Assembly: GCA_002479765.1 (NCBI GenBank)
Contig: DLOZ01000024.1
Span: 133,307-176,034 of the forward strand
Reading direction: 5' to 3'
DNA: 42,728 nucleotides
Source of the DNA: Sphingomonadales bacterium UBA7471
GTDB lineage: Bacteria > Pseudomonadota > Alphaproteobacteria > Sphingomonadales > Sphingomonadaceae
This document shows, piece after piece, positions 1 to 9,498 of this stretch (positions are counted from its first letter, which is position 1; every line of letters starts with the position of its first letter). The notes beneath the pieces are model-generated. The model was given only the letters and a program-made list of their open reading frames with translations. It searched no databases and was not told the DNA's origin. Both the position numbers and the translations under genes were made by a program.

Positions 1-16
1 TTCAATCCTCCCCAGC

Positions 17-210
17 AGCACCAGGAAGTCCCCAATATCTTCAGCGATTTCAGACTTCTGGCTTAGAGCAGAAATTGTCGCCTAACTTCTGTTACTTGCG
101 ATCATTAATTTTGCAGATCTGCTGCGAGAGACACCTTGTGGTGGCGCAATCTCGCCAAAAAGCCCCGGAGTTCTCCGAGGCCCTATTTCGTGGCACCAAT
201 TTTGTTTTGG
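17..210 (+). repeat. Interrupted left copy of the degenerate repeat
   Basis: The matching pieces are 17-45 and 181-210 (23/29 and 25/30 identical with 24974-25033). About 135 bp of unrelated sequence separates them. The second piece ends 7 bases before the recombinase stop codon. Confidence 0.5.
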
Positions 211-216
211 CCGGTG

Positions 217-465
217 CTAGCTAAACCCGAGGAAGTGCTGCTGCTGCCATTCCATAGGGATATCTGCGCAGCGCATCAGGTGCCGGGCAGTCAGTTGAAC
301 AGGCTGCCGACCATCGAGAACGGCGGTTATGATGTCCGGTGCTAGCCAAGACATCCTCGCAAGCCGATGCAAGTGCCGCTTTTCATAACGTGATACTGCT
401 GGAATTTCTTCGCCGGTTAGGAGATGCTCTCTTGCTGCCCCACCACCCAAAGCCCAGCTAAATGC
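217..465 (-). pseudogene. 3' remnant of a serine recombinase (resolvase/invertase family)
   Basis: The minus frame reads about 82 residues to a TAG at 217-219. It matches the extreme C-terminus of alphaproteobacterial large serine recombinases: a short helix pair, then LAPDIITAVLDGRQP, then LTARHLM, and finally an IPMEWQQQ.FLGFS ending like the usual IPLDW..QR..LGF. An in-frame stop lies at 466-468 and no catalytic resolvase domain or zinc-ribbon domain is found upstream, so the N-terminal part is gone. The family rearranges DNA by serine-mediated strand exchange; this copy cannot. It is evidence of an old mobile element. The identification rests on remembered family endings, not on an alignment. 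Confidence 0.6.
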
Positions 466-1114
466 CTAGCCGGGTCTATCGCCGCCTTATGTCGGGGCGC
501 TTGAATATGAACAACAATGCTCGACTGCGTGCAGAAGTCGAATGGATTGTGCGCTCGATAGGCAGAAATTTAGATGAGTTGAGCACTTAGAAGCGTCATT
601 GCGGCTAAGTTGGCTAAACAAAGCCTCTCCGCAGGACAAAGCATTGTTCAGGCATTGAGACAGATGTCCACTTTGCGCCCAACATACGTCGTTCAGATTA
701 GCATGGGATGGCACCAAAAGGGGACATACAATTCCTGAGCTGGTCGGCACCCTCGAAATCCGCTGAATGGTTAATGCAGGCCTTCGAAAGCCTGTCAGTT
801 GAATCTTTGGTCGAGGCAGGATGAGTTTTGCGCAAGCTACTGACGACCAAAATTGGATAACTGCCAGCACCTGGGACCGATCTGACGGCAGAAGTGACCA
901 CAGAAAAGGCGGGGCGCTTTAGCGTGTGTGGAAGGCGGCCGATTGCTTCTAAATTAGAAGCTGCCTTATTACTTTTCTCCCAAAAGACCAAAATTATGCT
1001 CTATGCGCTACAACCGCAATCGTGCCATGGGTTGCCCTACGGCAACGTTTCCGTTTCACCAACGATCAATAAATGTGGATTTACCTAAGAGCGTTGCATG
1101 TCCATGGAGGTGGA

Positions 1115-2491
1115 ATGTTTTCTGAAATTCTAGCAAGCGCAATAGATACGCTTTCCAAAGTGCTGGATCCCAACGGTCCTGCCCAGGCCGCGACTGTAAG
1201 TAGCTTCACGCCGACGGATTTTAGCGTCCACTTTTTTTTGCAGTTAGCTATCATCATATTAACCTGCCGGATCGTCGGCAAACTGGGCCAAAAATATCTG
1301 GGCCAACCCCAGGTTGTTGGCGAAATGATCGCGGGCGTGATCCTCGGTCCATCATTATTTGGCTATTTTTTCGCGGATGCACAGGCCGCGGTTTTCCCCG
1401 GACCGACTAAAAACGTGCTATATTCGGGGGCACAACTTGGCGTCGGTTTGTACATGTTTTTGGTTGGCACAACGTTGCAACTGGACCATTTCAAATCCAA
1501 AGCAAAGAGCGCGATAAGCGTATCGTTCGCGGGTATTGCTGCGCCGTTTTTGATTGCAATATGGCTGACCCCATGGCTGCTGACTGTTCCGGGTCTGTTT
1601 ACACCGGGAATTTCGCAATCAAGCGCGACTTTGTTCATGGGCGCCTGCATCGCGCTGACCGCGTTTCCGATGTTAGCGCGCATCATTAACGAACGAGGGC
1701 TAGCAAAAACGTCGCTCGGCACATTATCCCTTACCGCCGGTGCCTTTGACGACGCTGTATCTTGGTGCGTGCTGGCAGTGGTTCTGGCAACCTTTGGCGC
1801 GGGCCCCGGCGTTGCCGTTCTCGCAATAGGTGGCGGGCTGCTTTACGCCACGTTTATCATCCTGTTTGGCCGCAAAATTTTCGCGCCGCTGGGCCGGATG
1901 GTCGAGCGCGAGGGCGAAATGAGCATGACGGTGCTTGGCATAACTATCGCTGCATTCTGTCTTTCGGCATTCATCATGGACGCAGTTGGCATCCATGCAA
2001 TTTTCGGCGGCTTCATTTTGGGGGTTGTTATGCCCCGCGGCCTTTTCGTTGAAGAATTAAAGAAGAAGGTTGAACCGCTTGCCGTCGTTCTATTGCTGCC
2101 GATGTTCTTTACCTATTCAGGGCTCAACACGCGCATGGATATGGTCAACACGGTTCCGTTGCTGTTGATCGCACTGGTCATTTTGGCGGGATCAATCGTC
2201 GCCAAATTTGGTGCGTGCTATGTCGCCGCGCGGGTTGCCGGCGAAGACAATCGCACCGCATTGGGTATCGGCGCGTTGATGAACTCACGTGGTTTAATGG
2301 AACTCATCATCATCAACATCGGTCTGCAAAAAGGCATAATCGGACCAACATTATTCTCAATGCTGGTGCTTATGGCGATAGTCACCACGATGATGGCAAG
2401 CCCATTGTTCGAGTTGGTGTACGGCCGAAAAGCGCGTGAATCAGGCGAATTAGGGGCACTGGAAAAAAAGGATGTGGCTCTGGCCGATTGA
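1115..2491 (+). CDS. Cation:proton antiporter, CPA2 family (Na_H_Exchanger domain)
   Basis: A 458-residue inner-membrane protein with about 12-13 hydrophobic segments from residue 38 onward. It probably exchanges K+ or Na+ for H+. It shows the family's early GQPQVVGEMIAGVILGP segment (residues 63-79), the FDD pair (D212, D213) expected in the ion-binding unwound helix of electrogenic CPA2 members, and a later GFILGVVMPR segment. No C-terminal TrkA-N/RCK domain follows, so it is the short form rather than full KefB/KefC. The ATG at 1115 is chosen because GGAGGTGG lies just upstream; an in-frame ATG at 1073 has no ribosome site. The gene stands alone, with relic DNA upstream and a convergent gene downstream. 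Substrate ion cannot be read from the sequence. Confidence 0.88.
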   Translation: MFSEILASAIDTLSKVLDPNGPAQAATVSSFTPTDFSVHFFLQLAIIILTCRIVGKLGQKYLGQPQVVGEMIAGVILGPSLFGYFFADAQAAVFPGPTKNVLYSGAQLGVGLYMFLVGTTLQLDHFKSKAKSAISVSFAGIAAPFLIAIWLTPWLLTVPGLFTPGISQSSATLFMGACIALTAFPMLARIINERGLAKTSLGTLSLTAGAFDDAVSWCVLAVVLATFGAGPGVAVLAIGGGLLYATFIILFGRKIFAPLGRMVEREGEMSMTVLGITIAAFCLSAFIMDAVGIHAIFGGFILGVVMPRGLFVEELKKKVEPLAVVLLLPMFFTYSGLNTRMDMVNTVPLLLIALVILAGSIVAKFGACYVAARVAGEDNRTALGIGALMNSRGLMELIIINIGLQKGIIGPTLFSMLVLMAIVTTMMASPLFELVYGRKARESGELGALEKKDVALAD

Positions 2492-2521
2492 ACCCCGGTT
2501 TGATTAGGGAAATGGCCTTGT

Positions 2522-4027
2522 TCAAGCAGGGGCGGGGCAATATCGGTTCAGATATTCGCCATGTGACGGCATGTGCTGGACCACAAACTGGATCGATTTT
2601 TCCATTTCGTCAATTTCGCGCCGCGTATTTGGTTCCCTCACCGCGTCTGCCATGGCGTTGTGCCCGCCCATCTTGATACCCTGTCCCATCATGACAGCGG
2701 CCCAGCTGGTTTCGGTAAATAGCTCGTCATCTTCGCGGAATATTTGGCCGTTTTGACGGAACAGCTCGACCTTCTCGGTAAGGCTGTCGGGCACGGGCAT
2801 GTTGCGGCAATAGTTCCAGAACGGACTGTCGTCACGCGTTGTGCTGTTATAATGCAGGATAAGGAAATCGCGGATACGCGCATATTCCTTGCCGGTCAGG
2901 CGATTGAACGCGTCTTCTTGCGCTTGCGTCACGCCGTCGAGAGACAGCAACGCAATCAGCTTGTTAATCCCCGTATTCACAAGGTGAAGCGAGGTGGACT
3001 CAAGCGGCTCCATAAAGCCCGATGCCAGGCCCAGCGCGACAACATTTTTGTTCCAAAACTTTTTACGTCGACCCGTTACAAAGCGCAGGAAATTTGGTTC
3101 AGCGCCGGGTTTTCCAGCGATGTTGTTGATGAGAATAGAATGTGCCTCGTCATCAGACATATATTCATTGCAATAGACATGGCCGTTGCCGTTGCGGTGC
3201 TGCAACGGAACCTGCCATTGCCATCCCGCCGAATGGGCGGTCGCGCGGGTGTAGGGCAATGGGCCACTGCCATCTTCACGCAAGCATGGCAGTGCCACCG
3301 CACGGTTGCAGGGCAGATAATTGGACCAATCGTCATATCCGGTTTTCAGCGCCTGTTCGATCAACAGGCCGCGGAAGCCAGAGCAATCAATAAACAGATC
3401 ACCCTTCAACACGTCGCCATTTTCCATGGTCACCGACGATACAAAACCGCTTTCATTGTCTAATGTGACATCAGAAATCTTGCCTTCACGGCGGACGACG
3501 CCGCGCGTTTCTGCATAATTGCGCAAATATCGGGCGTAGCGTCCAGCGTCGATATGATAGGCGTAGTTAACGGGCGGCAAATCGTCGCGTTGATAATCTT
3601 CCGTTCGCGCAAAGCGCCCGAAATGTGCTGCCATTGTCTCGACGTTGAAAACCTGAATGGGGCGCTTGTCGCCGGCTTGCTGATATTTGTGCCACACATG
3701 GTGAAATGAAATGCCATCGACCTGATAGCCATAATTGCCAAAGGGGTGGATATAGCTGTCGCCAATCTTGCCCCAGTTGACGAACTGAATGCCCAGCTTG
3801 AAACTGCCTTGGACCATTGAGAGCATGTCGCGCTCGTCGATTTCGAGCAAACGGTTAAAGTCCAGAAACGGAGGTATCGTCGCCTCGCCAACACCGACGG
3901 TTCCGATCTCTTCCGATTCGATCAGCGTAATCGCCACGGGACGACCCGCGCGAATACGGGACAGCGCAGCCGCCGCCATCCAGCCCGCGGTTCCGCCGCC
4001 CACAATGATGATGTGCTCAATTGCCAT
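2522..4027 (-). CDS. Flavin-dependent tryptophan halogenase family protein
   Basis: A 501-residue protein of the Trp_halogenase family, FADH2-dependent enzymes that make hypohalous acid and chlorinate or brominate aromatic substrates. The FAD-binding GGGTAGW motif is at residues 10-16, the catalytic lysine is K77 in GSFKLGIQFVNW, the halogenase WxWxVP signature is W269-P274, and the EPLES segment with the second catalytic glutamate is at 340-344. All key residues are present, so it should be active. It is divergent from a TonB-dependent receptor across a 155-bp region with two LacI-type palindromes, next to glucan-degrading genes. The true substrate is unknown: homologues beside TBDRs are common in Caulobacter, Xanthomonas and sphingomonads, usually without an indole pathway. 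No flavin reductase gene is nearby, so reduced flavin must come from elsewhere. Confidence 0.85.
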   Translation of the reverse strand: MAIEHIIIVGGGTAGWMAAAALSRIRAGRPVAITLIESEEIGTVGVGEATIPPFLDFNRLLEIDERDMLSMVQGSFKLGIQFVNWGKIGDSYIHPFGNYGYQVDGISFHHVWHKYQQAGDKRPIQVFNVETMAAHFGRFARTEDYQRDDLPPVNYAYHIDAGRYARYLRNYAETRGVVRREGKISDVTLDNESGFVSSVTMENGDVLKGDLFIDCSGFRGLLIEQALKTGYDDWSNYLPCNRAVALPCLREDGSGPLPYTRATAHSAGWQWQVPLQHRNGNGHVYCNEYMSDDEAHSILINNIAGKPGAEPNFLRFVTGRRKKFWNKNVVALGLASGFMEPLESTSLHLVNTGINKLIALLSLDGVTQAQEDAFNRLTGKEYARIRDFLILHYNSTTRDDSPFWNYCRNMPVPDSLTEKVELFRQNGQIFREDDELFTETSWAAVMMGQGIKMGGHNAMADAVREPNTRREIDEMEKSIQFVVQHMPSHGEYLNRYCPAPA

Positions 4028-4182
4028 CCGACCTCTCCCATAAACGTCTTACATAGTGATATAGACCAGAACTGCAAATTGTGAACGTTCATTTTTGCCT
4101 CTTGTGAACGCTCTCAATTGTGGATATGTGTTAAGCTAATGGGGGAGTTTACATCCTCCGAATCGACATCAGGGAGGGTCAT
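4028..4182. promoter_or_regulatory. Divergent promoter region with two LacI-type operators
   Basis: Two related palindromes lie between the halogenase and the receptor gene: TTGTGAACGTTCATTT (4079-4094, core TGAACGTTCA at 4082-4091) and TGTGAACGCTCTCA (4103-4116). They fit the TGWNAACGTTNWCA style of LacI/GalR operators. A third copy lies before the GH3 gene (14453-14466). A possible rightward promoter is TTGTGA (4103-4108), 17 nt, TATGTG, so operator 2 would cover its -35. A possible leftward promoter has -35 TTGCAG on the minus strand at 4077-4072, beside operator 1. The natural candidate regulator is the LacI protein encoded at 8437-9498. Promoter boxes are weak inferences; the palindromes are visible directly. 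Confidence 0.65.
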
Positions 4183-7100
4183 TTGGCACGCAAATCTTTA
4201 TTCGGAGCATCGCGATCGCAGCGCCTTGCTGTTTTGACGACGGCATCCAGTATTGCACTATGTGCAGCGCAGCCGGTTTTCGCACAAACGGCTGATCAGC
4301 CCGCTGAAGCTGCGGAAAGCGCAGAGGCTGAAGACGCGATCATCGTGAGCGGCTATAAAAAGTCTCTTGCAGACTCGCAGAGCATAAAGCGTGAAGCCGA
4401 CACATTTGTTGATGTAATCACCTCCGAAGATATTGGCGCGCTTCCCGATCGTTCTGTTGCAGAAGCTTTGCAACGCGTCCCTGGCGTCAACATCTCGCGT
4501 TTTGAACAGCGCAATGACCCCGACCGCTTTTCGGTTGAAGGTTCAGGCGTTGTTATCCGCGGATTGCCCTATGTTCTGTCGAACCTGAATGGCCGCGAAA
4601 TCTTTTCGGCCAATGGTGGCCGGGAATTGTCGTTCAATGACGTTTCGCCTGAATTGTTGGGCCGTGTCGAGGTTTTCAAAAACTCGACCTCGGACATGTT
4701 GGAAGGCAATATCTCTGGCTCCGTCAACCTTGTGACGCGCAAGCCGCTCGACAAACCGGGCTTCCATGTCGCTGGTGCGATTGAAGGCAATTATGGGGAC
4801 ATGGCGAAGAAATGGTCGCCGGGCTTTTCCATTCTGGGTTCAAATACATTTGAGACCGGCATTGGTACCTTTGGCCTGCAGCTGGCGTATAGCCAATCTG
4901 AGCTGGCAACCCGTACCGACGCATCGCAAATTACCGATCCTTGCTATCGCGACCGTTCACTGACTGGCCCATGTATCCGTGTACGTCCCGTCGGATCTGG
5001 CGGTTTCGGCAGCGGCACAACTTTGAACGCGTCCAACTTTCCGCCTGCAAATTCCGTTTTTGTACCAAAAGGTGCCGGCGTTCGCACAACCGACCTGAAT
5101 CGTGACCGCAATGCATTTTCGGCGGTTGGTCAATGGGAAAGCAATGATGGGCGTGCTGAGGTCACCGTGGAATATCTACGCGCGTCGACCAATGCCACGT
5201 TAAACGAATTTGCCGTACTGGCGTTGGTGAATGACGACGCGCTGTTCCCCGTACTCGCGCCGGGCACGACTGCGATCTATGACGATAACCAGTTCGTCGC
5301 AGGTACATTAACCCAGCTCCAGCCCTTTACCGGTGGCCGTGGTATTCCAACTGAATTGCTACGCTTCCAACGCGAAGACACGGCAAAAACCGAAGATTTC
5401 TCCGCGCATATCAAGCTGAGCCCGACTGATCGGCTTCGCTTCAACTTTGAAGTGCAGCACATTAAATCGGACCGCACGGAAGACGGCTTCATTTCTGCAA
5501 TGCAGACCTATTCCGATTTGCGTATCGACAACCGTGGCAGCACGCCGCTCGTCGAGTTTCTGCAGCCCGGGCTCGCCACATCGCCGTCGAGCTATTTCAA
5601 CGATCCGAGCAAGACCTTTTACTGGTTCCTCATCGACAATCAGGTGAAGAATGAAGGTCAATTGACCAGCATGCGCGCCGATGCCGAATATGACGTTAGC
5701 GATGACGGCTTTTTCAAAAAAGCCCGTTTCGGCGCACGTTGGGGTGACCGTAACCGCGTCACCCGCAGCGCGAATTTCTCCAACTGGGGCAATTTGGGCG
5801 CGCCGTGGACAGGACGTGGCGGTAACTGGAACTGCGGCGACTTCCAGGCATTCGGCTGTGGCGGTGCATATGTTCGCGACTTCCCGAACTCGGCCAATTT
5901 GCGTAATCCATTTGGTGACAGCTTCCAGCGCGGTAATGCGCCGGTTCCGCTTGGGGATGGCTCTGCCTTCTTCTTCGGCGGCGATAATATGGTCGCGGAT
6001 TATCTGAGCGGCGCCATCCGGACGCAGGCGAATGCGATTACCGGTTCCACCCTGACACCTAACGCATGGTTCCCGATTTCAGCACGTTCGGGTACCCTCG
6101 CGGGTGGTCCATGGACAGCTGGTGAAATTTCGGACGTCGAAGAAAGCACGGCCGCTGCTTATGCACGCGTCGATTTTGGCGCGGATCTTGGTGGCGCAAC
6201 GCTCAGCGGCAATATCGGCATGCGTTATGTTAGCACCAAGGTGAGAAGCGGCGGGTCGTTCAGTCTGCCGACTCCCGAATATTTCGACGCTAACGGCAAC
6301 CGTGATGGAATAGTCCAACTGGCGGAAGTGCAGGGCTCATGTGCCTTTATTCTCGCCAATAATATCACACCGGTGCCTGGCTATTGCGGCTTGTCGGCCG
6401 CGCGCCAAGCGACATATGCGTCGTTGTTTACAGGAGAGGTCATTTCCGACCCGCTGAACATTCGCTACACAAACTGGCTGCCCAACTTCAACGCGAAACT
6501 TGATTTCGGCAATGGCGTCCTGGTGCGTGGTGCAATCTCCAAGGGTATTTCCCGGCCAGATCTATCCGCGTTCACATCGGGCGGCGGTGCATATGACAAC
6601 ACCAACAATCTGCGGGCCGGTGGGCTTTTGGCCACAGGTCCGTTGCTTGCCATCAACACGGGTAACCGCTTCCTGCGCCCCGTTGAATCGGTGAACTATG
6701 ACCTCTCTGTCGAATGGTATTGGGCAGAAATCGGTTCGTTGACGGTATCCGGCTTTGTAAAGGATATCAGCAATATCGTGAATAGCGGCGCCATAGTGCG
6801 TCCCTTTGTCACGCCAAAGGGCGTCAACACCGATATTCTGTTCAACACACCGGTGAATAGCGATGGTGGAACATTGAAGGGGGTTGAAGTTGCTTATCAG
6901 CAAACGTACGATTTCCTGCCTGGCCTATTAAGCGGTTTGGGCGCTGGTCTGACATATACCTATGTTGATGCAGGCGATTTCAACAACGCATCGCTGGGTT
7001 CTGAACAGAGCCCGCTTTCGGGCGGCCTGCCATTGGCTGGCGTCTCGAAGCACACGGTCAATGCCGTCGGATTTTACGAAAAAGGTCCGTTGTCATTCCG

Positions 7101-7371
7101 CTTGGCGTATAACTGGCGGTCTGAATTTGTGCAGACACCGCGCGACGTCATCTTCCCGTTCTCGCCCATTTACGGCGAAGCAACAGGCCAGCTTGACGGA
7201 TCCATCTTTGTTTCTGTGACCAAGCAATTGAAACTCGGCATTCAGGGTGTGAACTTGCTTGATGAAGTCACACAGACATCACAAGTCATCGATTTTGACG
7301 GCACCCGCGCAACGCGCTCGGCGTTCCGGAACGATCGACGCTTCACTTTCCTTGCTCGATTTGAATTCTAA
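4183..7371 (+). CDS. TonB-dependent receptor, probably for beta-glucan oligosaccharides
   Basis: A 1062-residue outer-membrane receptor that imports bulky ligands using energy from TonB-ExbB-ExbD. A signal peptide ends at PVFA (residue 34). A TonB box-like AIIVSGYKKS is at residues 52-61, followed by the plug domain (SVAEALQRVPGVNI, then VEVFKNSTSDMLEGNISGSVNLVTRKP) and a long beta-barrel ending in an aromatic residue (LARFEF). There is no N-terminal STN signalling domain. The start is a TTG at 4183 preceded by AGGGAGGG at 4171-4178. It heads a run with GH16, lacI and an MFS gene on the same strand, and is separated from GH16 by a hairpin terminator, so the receptor is probably expressed above the rest. 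Ligand is inferred only from the neighbouring GH16 and GH3 enzymes. Confidence 0.9.
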   Translation: MARKSLFGASRSQRLAVLTTASSIALCAAQPVFAQTADQPAEAAESAEAEDAIIVSGYKKSLADSQSIKREADTFVDVITSEDIGALPDRSVAEALQRVPGVNISRFEQRNDPDRFSVEGSGVVIRGLPYVLSNLNGREIFSANGGRELSFNDVSPELLGRVEVFKNSTSDMLEGNISGSVNLVTRKPLDKPGFHVAGAIEGNYGDMAKKWSPGFSILGSNTFETGIGTFGLQLAYSQSELATRTDASQITDPCYRDRSLTGPCIRVRPVGSGGFGSGTTLNASNFPPANSVFVPKGAGVRTTDLNRDRNAFSAVGQWESNDGRAEVTVEYLRASTNATLNEFAVLALVNDDALFPVLAPGTTAIYDDNQFVAGTLTQLQPFTGGRGIPTELLRFQREDTAKTEDFSAHIKLSPTDRLRFNFEVQHIKSDRTEDGFISAMQTYSDLRIDNRGSTPLVEFLQPGLATSPSSYFNDPSKTFYWFLIDNQVKNEGQLTSMRADAEYDVSDDGFFKKARFGARWGDRNRVTRSANFSNWGNLGAPWTGRGGNWNCGDFQAFGCGGAYVRDFPNSANLRNPFGDSFQRGNAPVPLGDGSAFFFGGDNMVADYLSGAIRTQANAITGSTLTPNAWFPISARSGTLAGGPWTAGEISDVEESTAAAYARVDFGADLGGATLSGNIGMRYVSTKVRSGGSFSLPTPEYFDANGNRDGIVQLAEVQGSCAFILANNITPVPGYCGLSAARQATYASLFTGEVISDPLNIRYTNWLPNFNAKLDFGNGVLVRGAISKGISRPDLSAFTSGGGAYDNTNNLRAGGLLATGPLLAINTGNRFLRPVESVNYDLSVEWYWAEIGSLTVSGFVKDISNIVNSGAIVRPFVTPKGVNTDILFNTPVNSDGGTLKGVEVAYQQTYDFLPGLLSGLGAGLTYTYVDAGDFNNASLGSEQSPLSGGLPLAGVSKHTVNAVGFYEKGPLSFRLAYNWRSEFVQTPRDVIFPFSPIYGEATGQLDGSIFVSVTKQLKLGIQGVNLLDEVTQTSQVIDFDGTRATRSAFRNDRRFTFLARFEF

Positions 7372-7397
7372 TACGTAGCATCAGTGTTGCGGAAAAG

Positions 7398-7434
7398 CGG
7401 GCCTTGGTCATATGACTTGGGTCCGTTTTTCTTT
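7398..7434 (+). terminator. Hairpin terminator after the TonB-dependent receptor
   Basis: A stem of about 12 pairs with wobbles and one mismatch is formed by 7398-7409 and 7414-7425 around an ATAT loop, followed by TTTTTCTTT. It lies between the receptor and the GH16 gene and probably works as a partial terminator that sets a receptor-rich expression ratio within the operon. Confidence 0.7.
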
Positions 7435-7458
7435 CAGCCCGCGTTTCAGGAGAAAGCT

Positions 7459-8433
7459 ATGCCGTCCAAAATTGCCTTGCTCGGTGCTATGATCGGTTTG
7501 ACGGCTTGCTGGACAACGGCAGCCAAAGCGCAGGCTTCAGAAAATAACTGGACGCTTGTATGGGCCGATGAGTTTGATGGGACCAAATTGGACCGCAAAA
7601 AATGGAAGCCCGAAAAATCGTGCTGGGGTGGCGGCAATCAGGAACGGCAATGCTACACCGATAGGCCCAAAAATATTAAGGTCGCCGATGGCAATCTCCA
7701 TTTAATTGCGCACAAAGAGACGTTTACGGGCCCCGATCTGCCCCCTGAATTTTCGAATAAGCCGTATCCGCAAAAGACGCAGGAATATACCTCCGGCAAA
7801 ATCCGAACGCTTGGCATTTCCAGCTGGAAATACGGAAAAGTCGAATTTCGCGCGAAGCCGCCTAAGGGCCAAGGCACCTGGCCTGCCGTGTGGATGATGC
7901 CCGCCAACAGCGTCTACGGCGGCTGGCCACTTTCGGGCGAGATTGATATTTTGGAGGGTGTTAACCTCGGCGCTACGTGCGACACATGCGCGGGCGGCGT
8001 TGGTGAAAACCGGATGATCAGCGCGATCCATTTTGGCGATTATGCACCAAAAAACAAATTTCATGATACGCGCGTGGCGCTGCCATCAAACGCTTTGCCC
8101 TCCGATGAATTTCACATCTGGACGCTCGAATGGGGGGAAGGCGTGATGCGTTTCTATCTCGATGGCCGGAAATATTGGGAACGGACCAGTGCGGATTGGG
8201 AAACAGCTTCTCCGCTGGCTAAATCAAATCCCGTTGCGCCTTTTGACCAGCCCTTCTACATCACGGCGAACCTCGCCATTGGGGGTGGCCTGTCAGAGAA
8301 GAATAACGATAAAGGCGTTGCATCGGATGTAACACCCGCCGCGTTTTTGATCGACTGGATCCGCATCTACCAATGCAGCGGTGACAAGGAAAAAGGTCTG
8401 GCCTGCATGCAGGACAGCAAAGAGAGTAAGTAA
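7459..8433 (+). CDS. Secreted glycoside hydrolase family 16 (laminarinase-like endo-beta-glucanase)
   Basis: A 324-residue GH16 enzyme with the catalytic motif EIDILE at residues 161-166 (E161 nucleophile, E166 acid/base), in the ExDxxE form typical of laminarinases rather than the ExDxE lichenase form. Conserved GH16 blocks are WADEFDGTKLD near residue 35 and WPAVWMM near 131. It probably cleaves internal beta-1,3 or mixed beta-1,3/1,4 glucan bonds. The N-terminus can be read either as a lipoprotein signal (lipobox LTAC, Cys17) or as a normal signal peptide cut after AKAQA, so it is surface-bound or periplasmic. ATG at 7459 is preferred because AGGAG precedes it; an in-frame GTG at 7384 sits before the terminator. 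lacI begins 3 nt after the stop. Confidence 0.88.
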   Translation: MPSKIALLGAMIGLTACWTTAAKAQASENNWTLVWADEFDGTKLDRKKWKPEKSCWGGGNQERQCYTDRPKNIKVADGNLHLIAHKETFTGPDLPPEFSNKPYPQKTQEYTSGKIRTLGISSWKYGKVEFRAKPPKGQGTWPAVWMMPANSVYGGWPLSGEIDILEGVNLGATCDTCAGGVGENRMISAIHFGDYAPKNKFHDTRVALPSNALPSDEFHIWTLEWGEGVMRFYLDGRKYWERTSADWETASPLAKSNPVAPFDQPFYITANLAIGGGLSEKNNDKGVASDVTPAAFLIDWIRIYQCSGDKEKGLACMQDSKESK

Positions 8434-8436
8434 ATT

Positions 8437-9498
8437 ATGGCGAGACGCCGCCAGGCCGTCACTATTAAGCATGTCGCAGCCGATGCCGGGGTTTCCCTGC
8501 AAACGGTAAGCCGCGTCATCAATAATGAGCCTAACGTTCGGCCTGCCATGCAGGAACGGGTGCAGGCGTCCATTGATAAGCTTGGCTATGTCCCGTCCAT
8601 CGCGGCGCAACGGATGAGCGGATCACGTTCGTATCTGATCCTTGCGATCAACGACCGCGAACGCACAATTGCCGATTGGCGGAACCGCCAAGGGTCGGAC
8701 TGGGTAGACCAAATGCTTTTGGGCGGCATGCTGAAATGTGCCGAACATGGATACCGGATGATCTTTGAACTGGTCGATACCCACAATGATCATGTCGAGC
8801 GTGAATTGGGCGCAGCCATTGCCGCGCTGCAGCCAGACGGCGTCATCCTGACGCCACCCCACTCTGAAAACCCGCTCATCACCGGATTTCTTGCCAAACG
8901 CAAAATCCCCTTCGCCCGCATCGGATCGATCACATCTGGTCCGGGAATTGCGATGACGATGGATGATGAAGGCTCGGCCCGACGCGCGACGGAACATCTC
9001 ATCGCGCTTGGCCACAGCAGGATCGGTTTCATTGCTGGCCCCAAGGAATATGACCTGTCCAACTGGCGTATCGACGGGTGGCGCGAGGCGATGGCCAGTG
9101 CCGGCCTTTCCTGCGATGCCTTATGCGTCCGAGGCGATTTTGGATATGACAGCGGTGTGCTGGCCGCCAACGCGCTGCTCGATTTGCACGACCCGCCCAC
9201 CGCGATTATTGGCAGCAACGACCAAATGACGCTTGCCGCTTTGGATGCAGCCAAGGCGCGTGGACTACACATTCCCGGCGATCTATCTCTTATCAGTTTC
9301 GACAATACGCCCGTTGTGCGTTTTACCGTGCCCGAACTCACTGCTGTTGATCAGCCGATTGCCGCGACCTTTTCCAAGGCGGTGGAGCTATTGATTACCA
9401 ATGGTGACGCGCTTGTGCCGCATCAACCGGTTGTCATTGAAGGCAGCCTTATTGAGCGCAGCAGCACCGCACCGCCGTCTGCACATGGTCGCGCCTAA
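8437..9498 (+). CDS. LacI family transcriptional regulator of the glucan locus
   Basis: A 353-residue regulator with the LacI helix-turn-helix at about residues 8-57 (VTIKHVAADAGVSLQTVSRVIN, hinge-helix region to SGSRS) and a periplasmic-binding-protein-like effector domain to about residue 340 (SLISFDNTPVVRFTVPELTAVDQP is typical of the C-terminal part). It starts 3 nt after GH16 and overlaps the MFS gene by 14 nt, so these three are translationally linked. It probably represses the halogenase, TBDR and GH3 promoters through the TGTGAACG-type palindromes and is released by a glucan-derived sugar; this is inference from proximity and site class. Confidence 0.9.
   Translation: MARRRQAVTIKHVAADAGVSLQTVSRVINNEPNVRPAMQERVQASIDKLGYVPSIAAQRMSGSRSYLILAINDRERTIADWRNRQGSDWVDQMLLGGMLKCAEHGYRMIFELVDTHNDHVERELGAAIAALQPDGVILTPPHSENPLITGFLAKRKIPFARIGSITSGPGIAMTMDDEGSARRATEHLIALGHSRIGFIAGPKEYDLSNWRIDGWREAMASAGLSCDALCVRGDFGYDSGVLAANALLDLHDPPTAIIGSNDQMTLAALDAAKARGLHIPGDLSLISFDNTPVVRFTVPELTAVDQPIAATFSKAVELLITNGDALVPHQPVVIEGSLIERSSTAPPSAHGRA

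Larger units (their letters stand above)
1..1114. other. Gene-poor left region with relic DNA
   Basis: There is no intact gene here. The only recognisable coding material is a serine-recombinase 3' fragment on the minus strand (217-465). Two segments (17-45 and 181-210) resemble one contiguous segment near 24974-25033. A 17-mer at 666-682 recurs in inverted orientation near 24182. A small hairpin (stem 1031-1036 with 1041-1046) precedes the antiporter gene. Open frames between 487 and 991 show no protein family I recognise and are probably spurious. Confidence 0.6.

Noticed and set aside
487..991. Overlapping minus-strand open frames in the left gene-poor region
   Set aside because: Cysteine- and serine-rich translations without any domain or plausible start; likely chance frames.
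2744..3463. 239-codon plus-strand open frame inside the halogenase
   Set aside because: It overlaps the halogenase coding strand entirely and shows no recognisable protein; the halogenase motifs are on the other strand.
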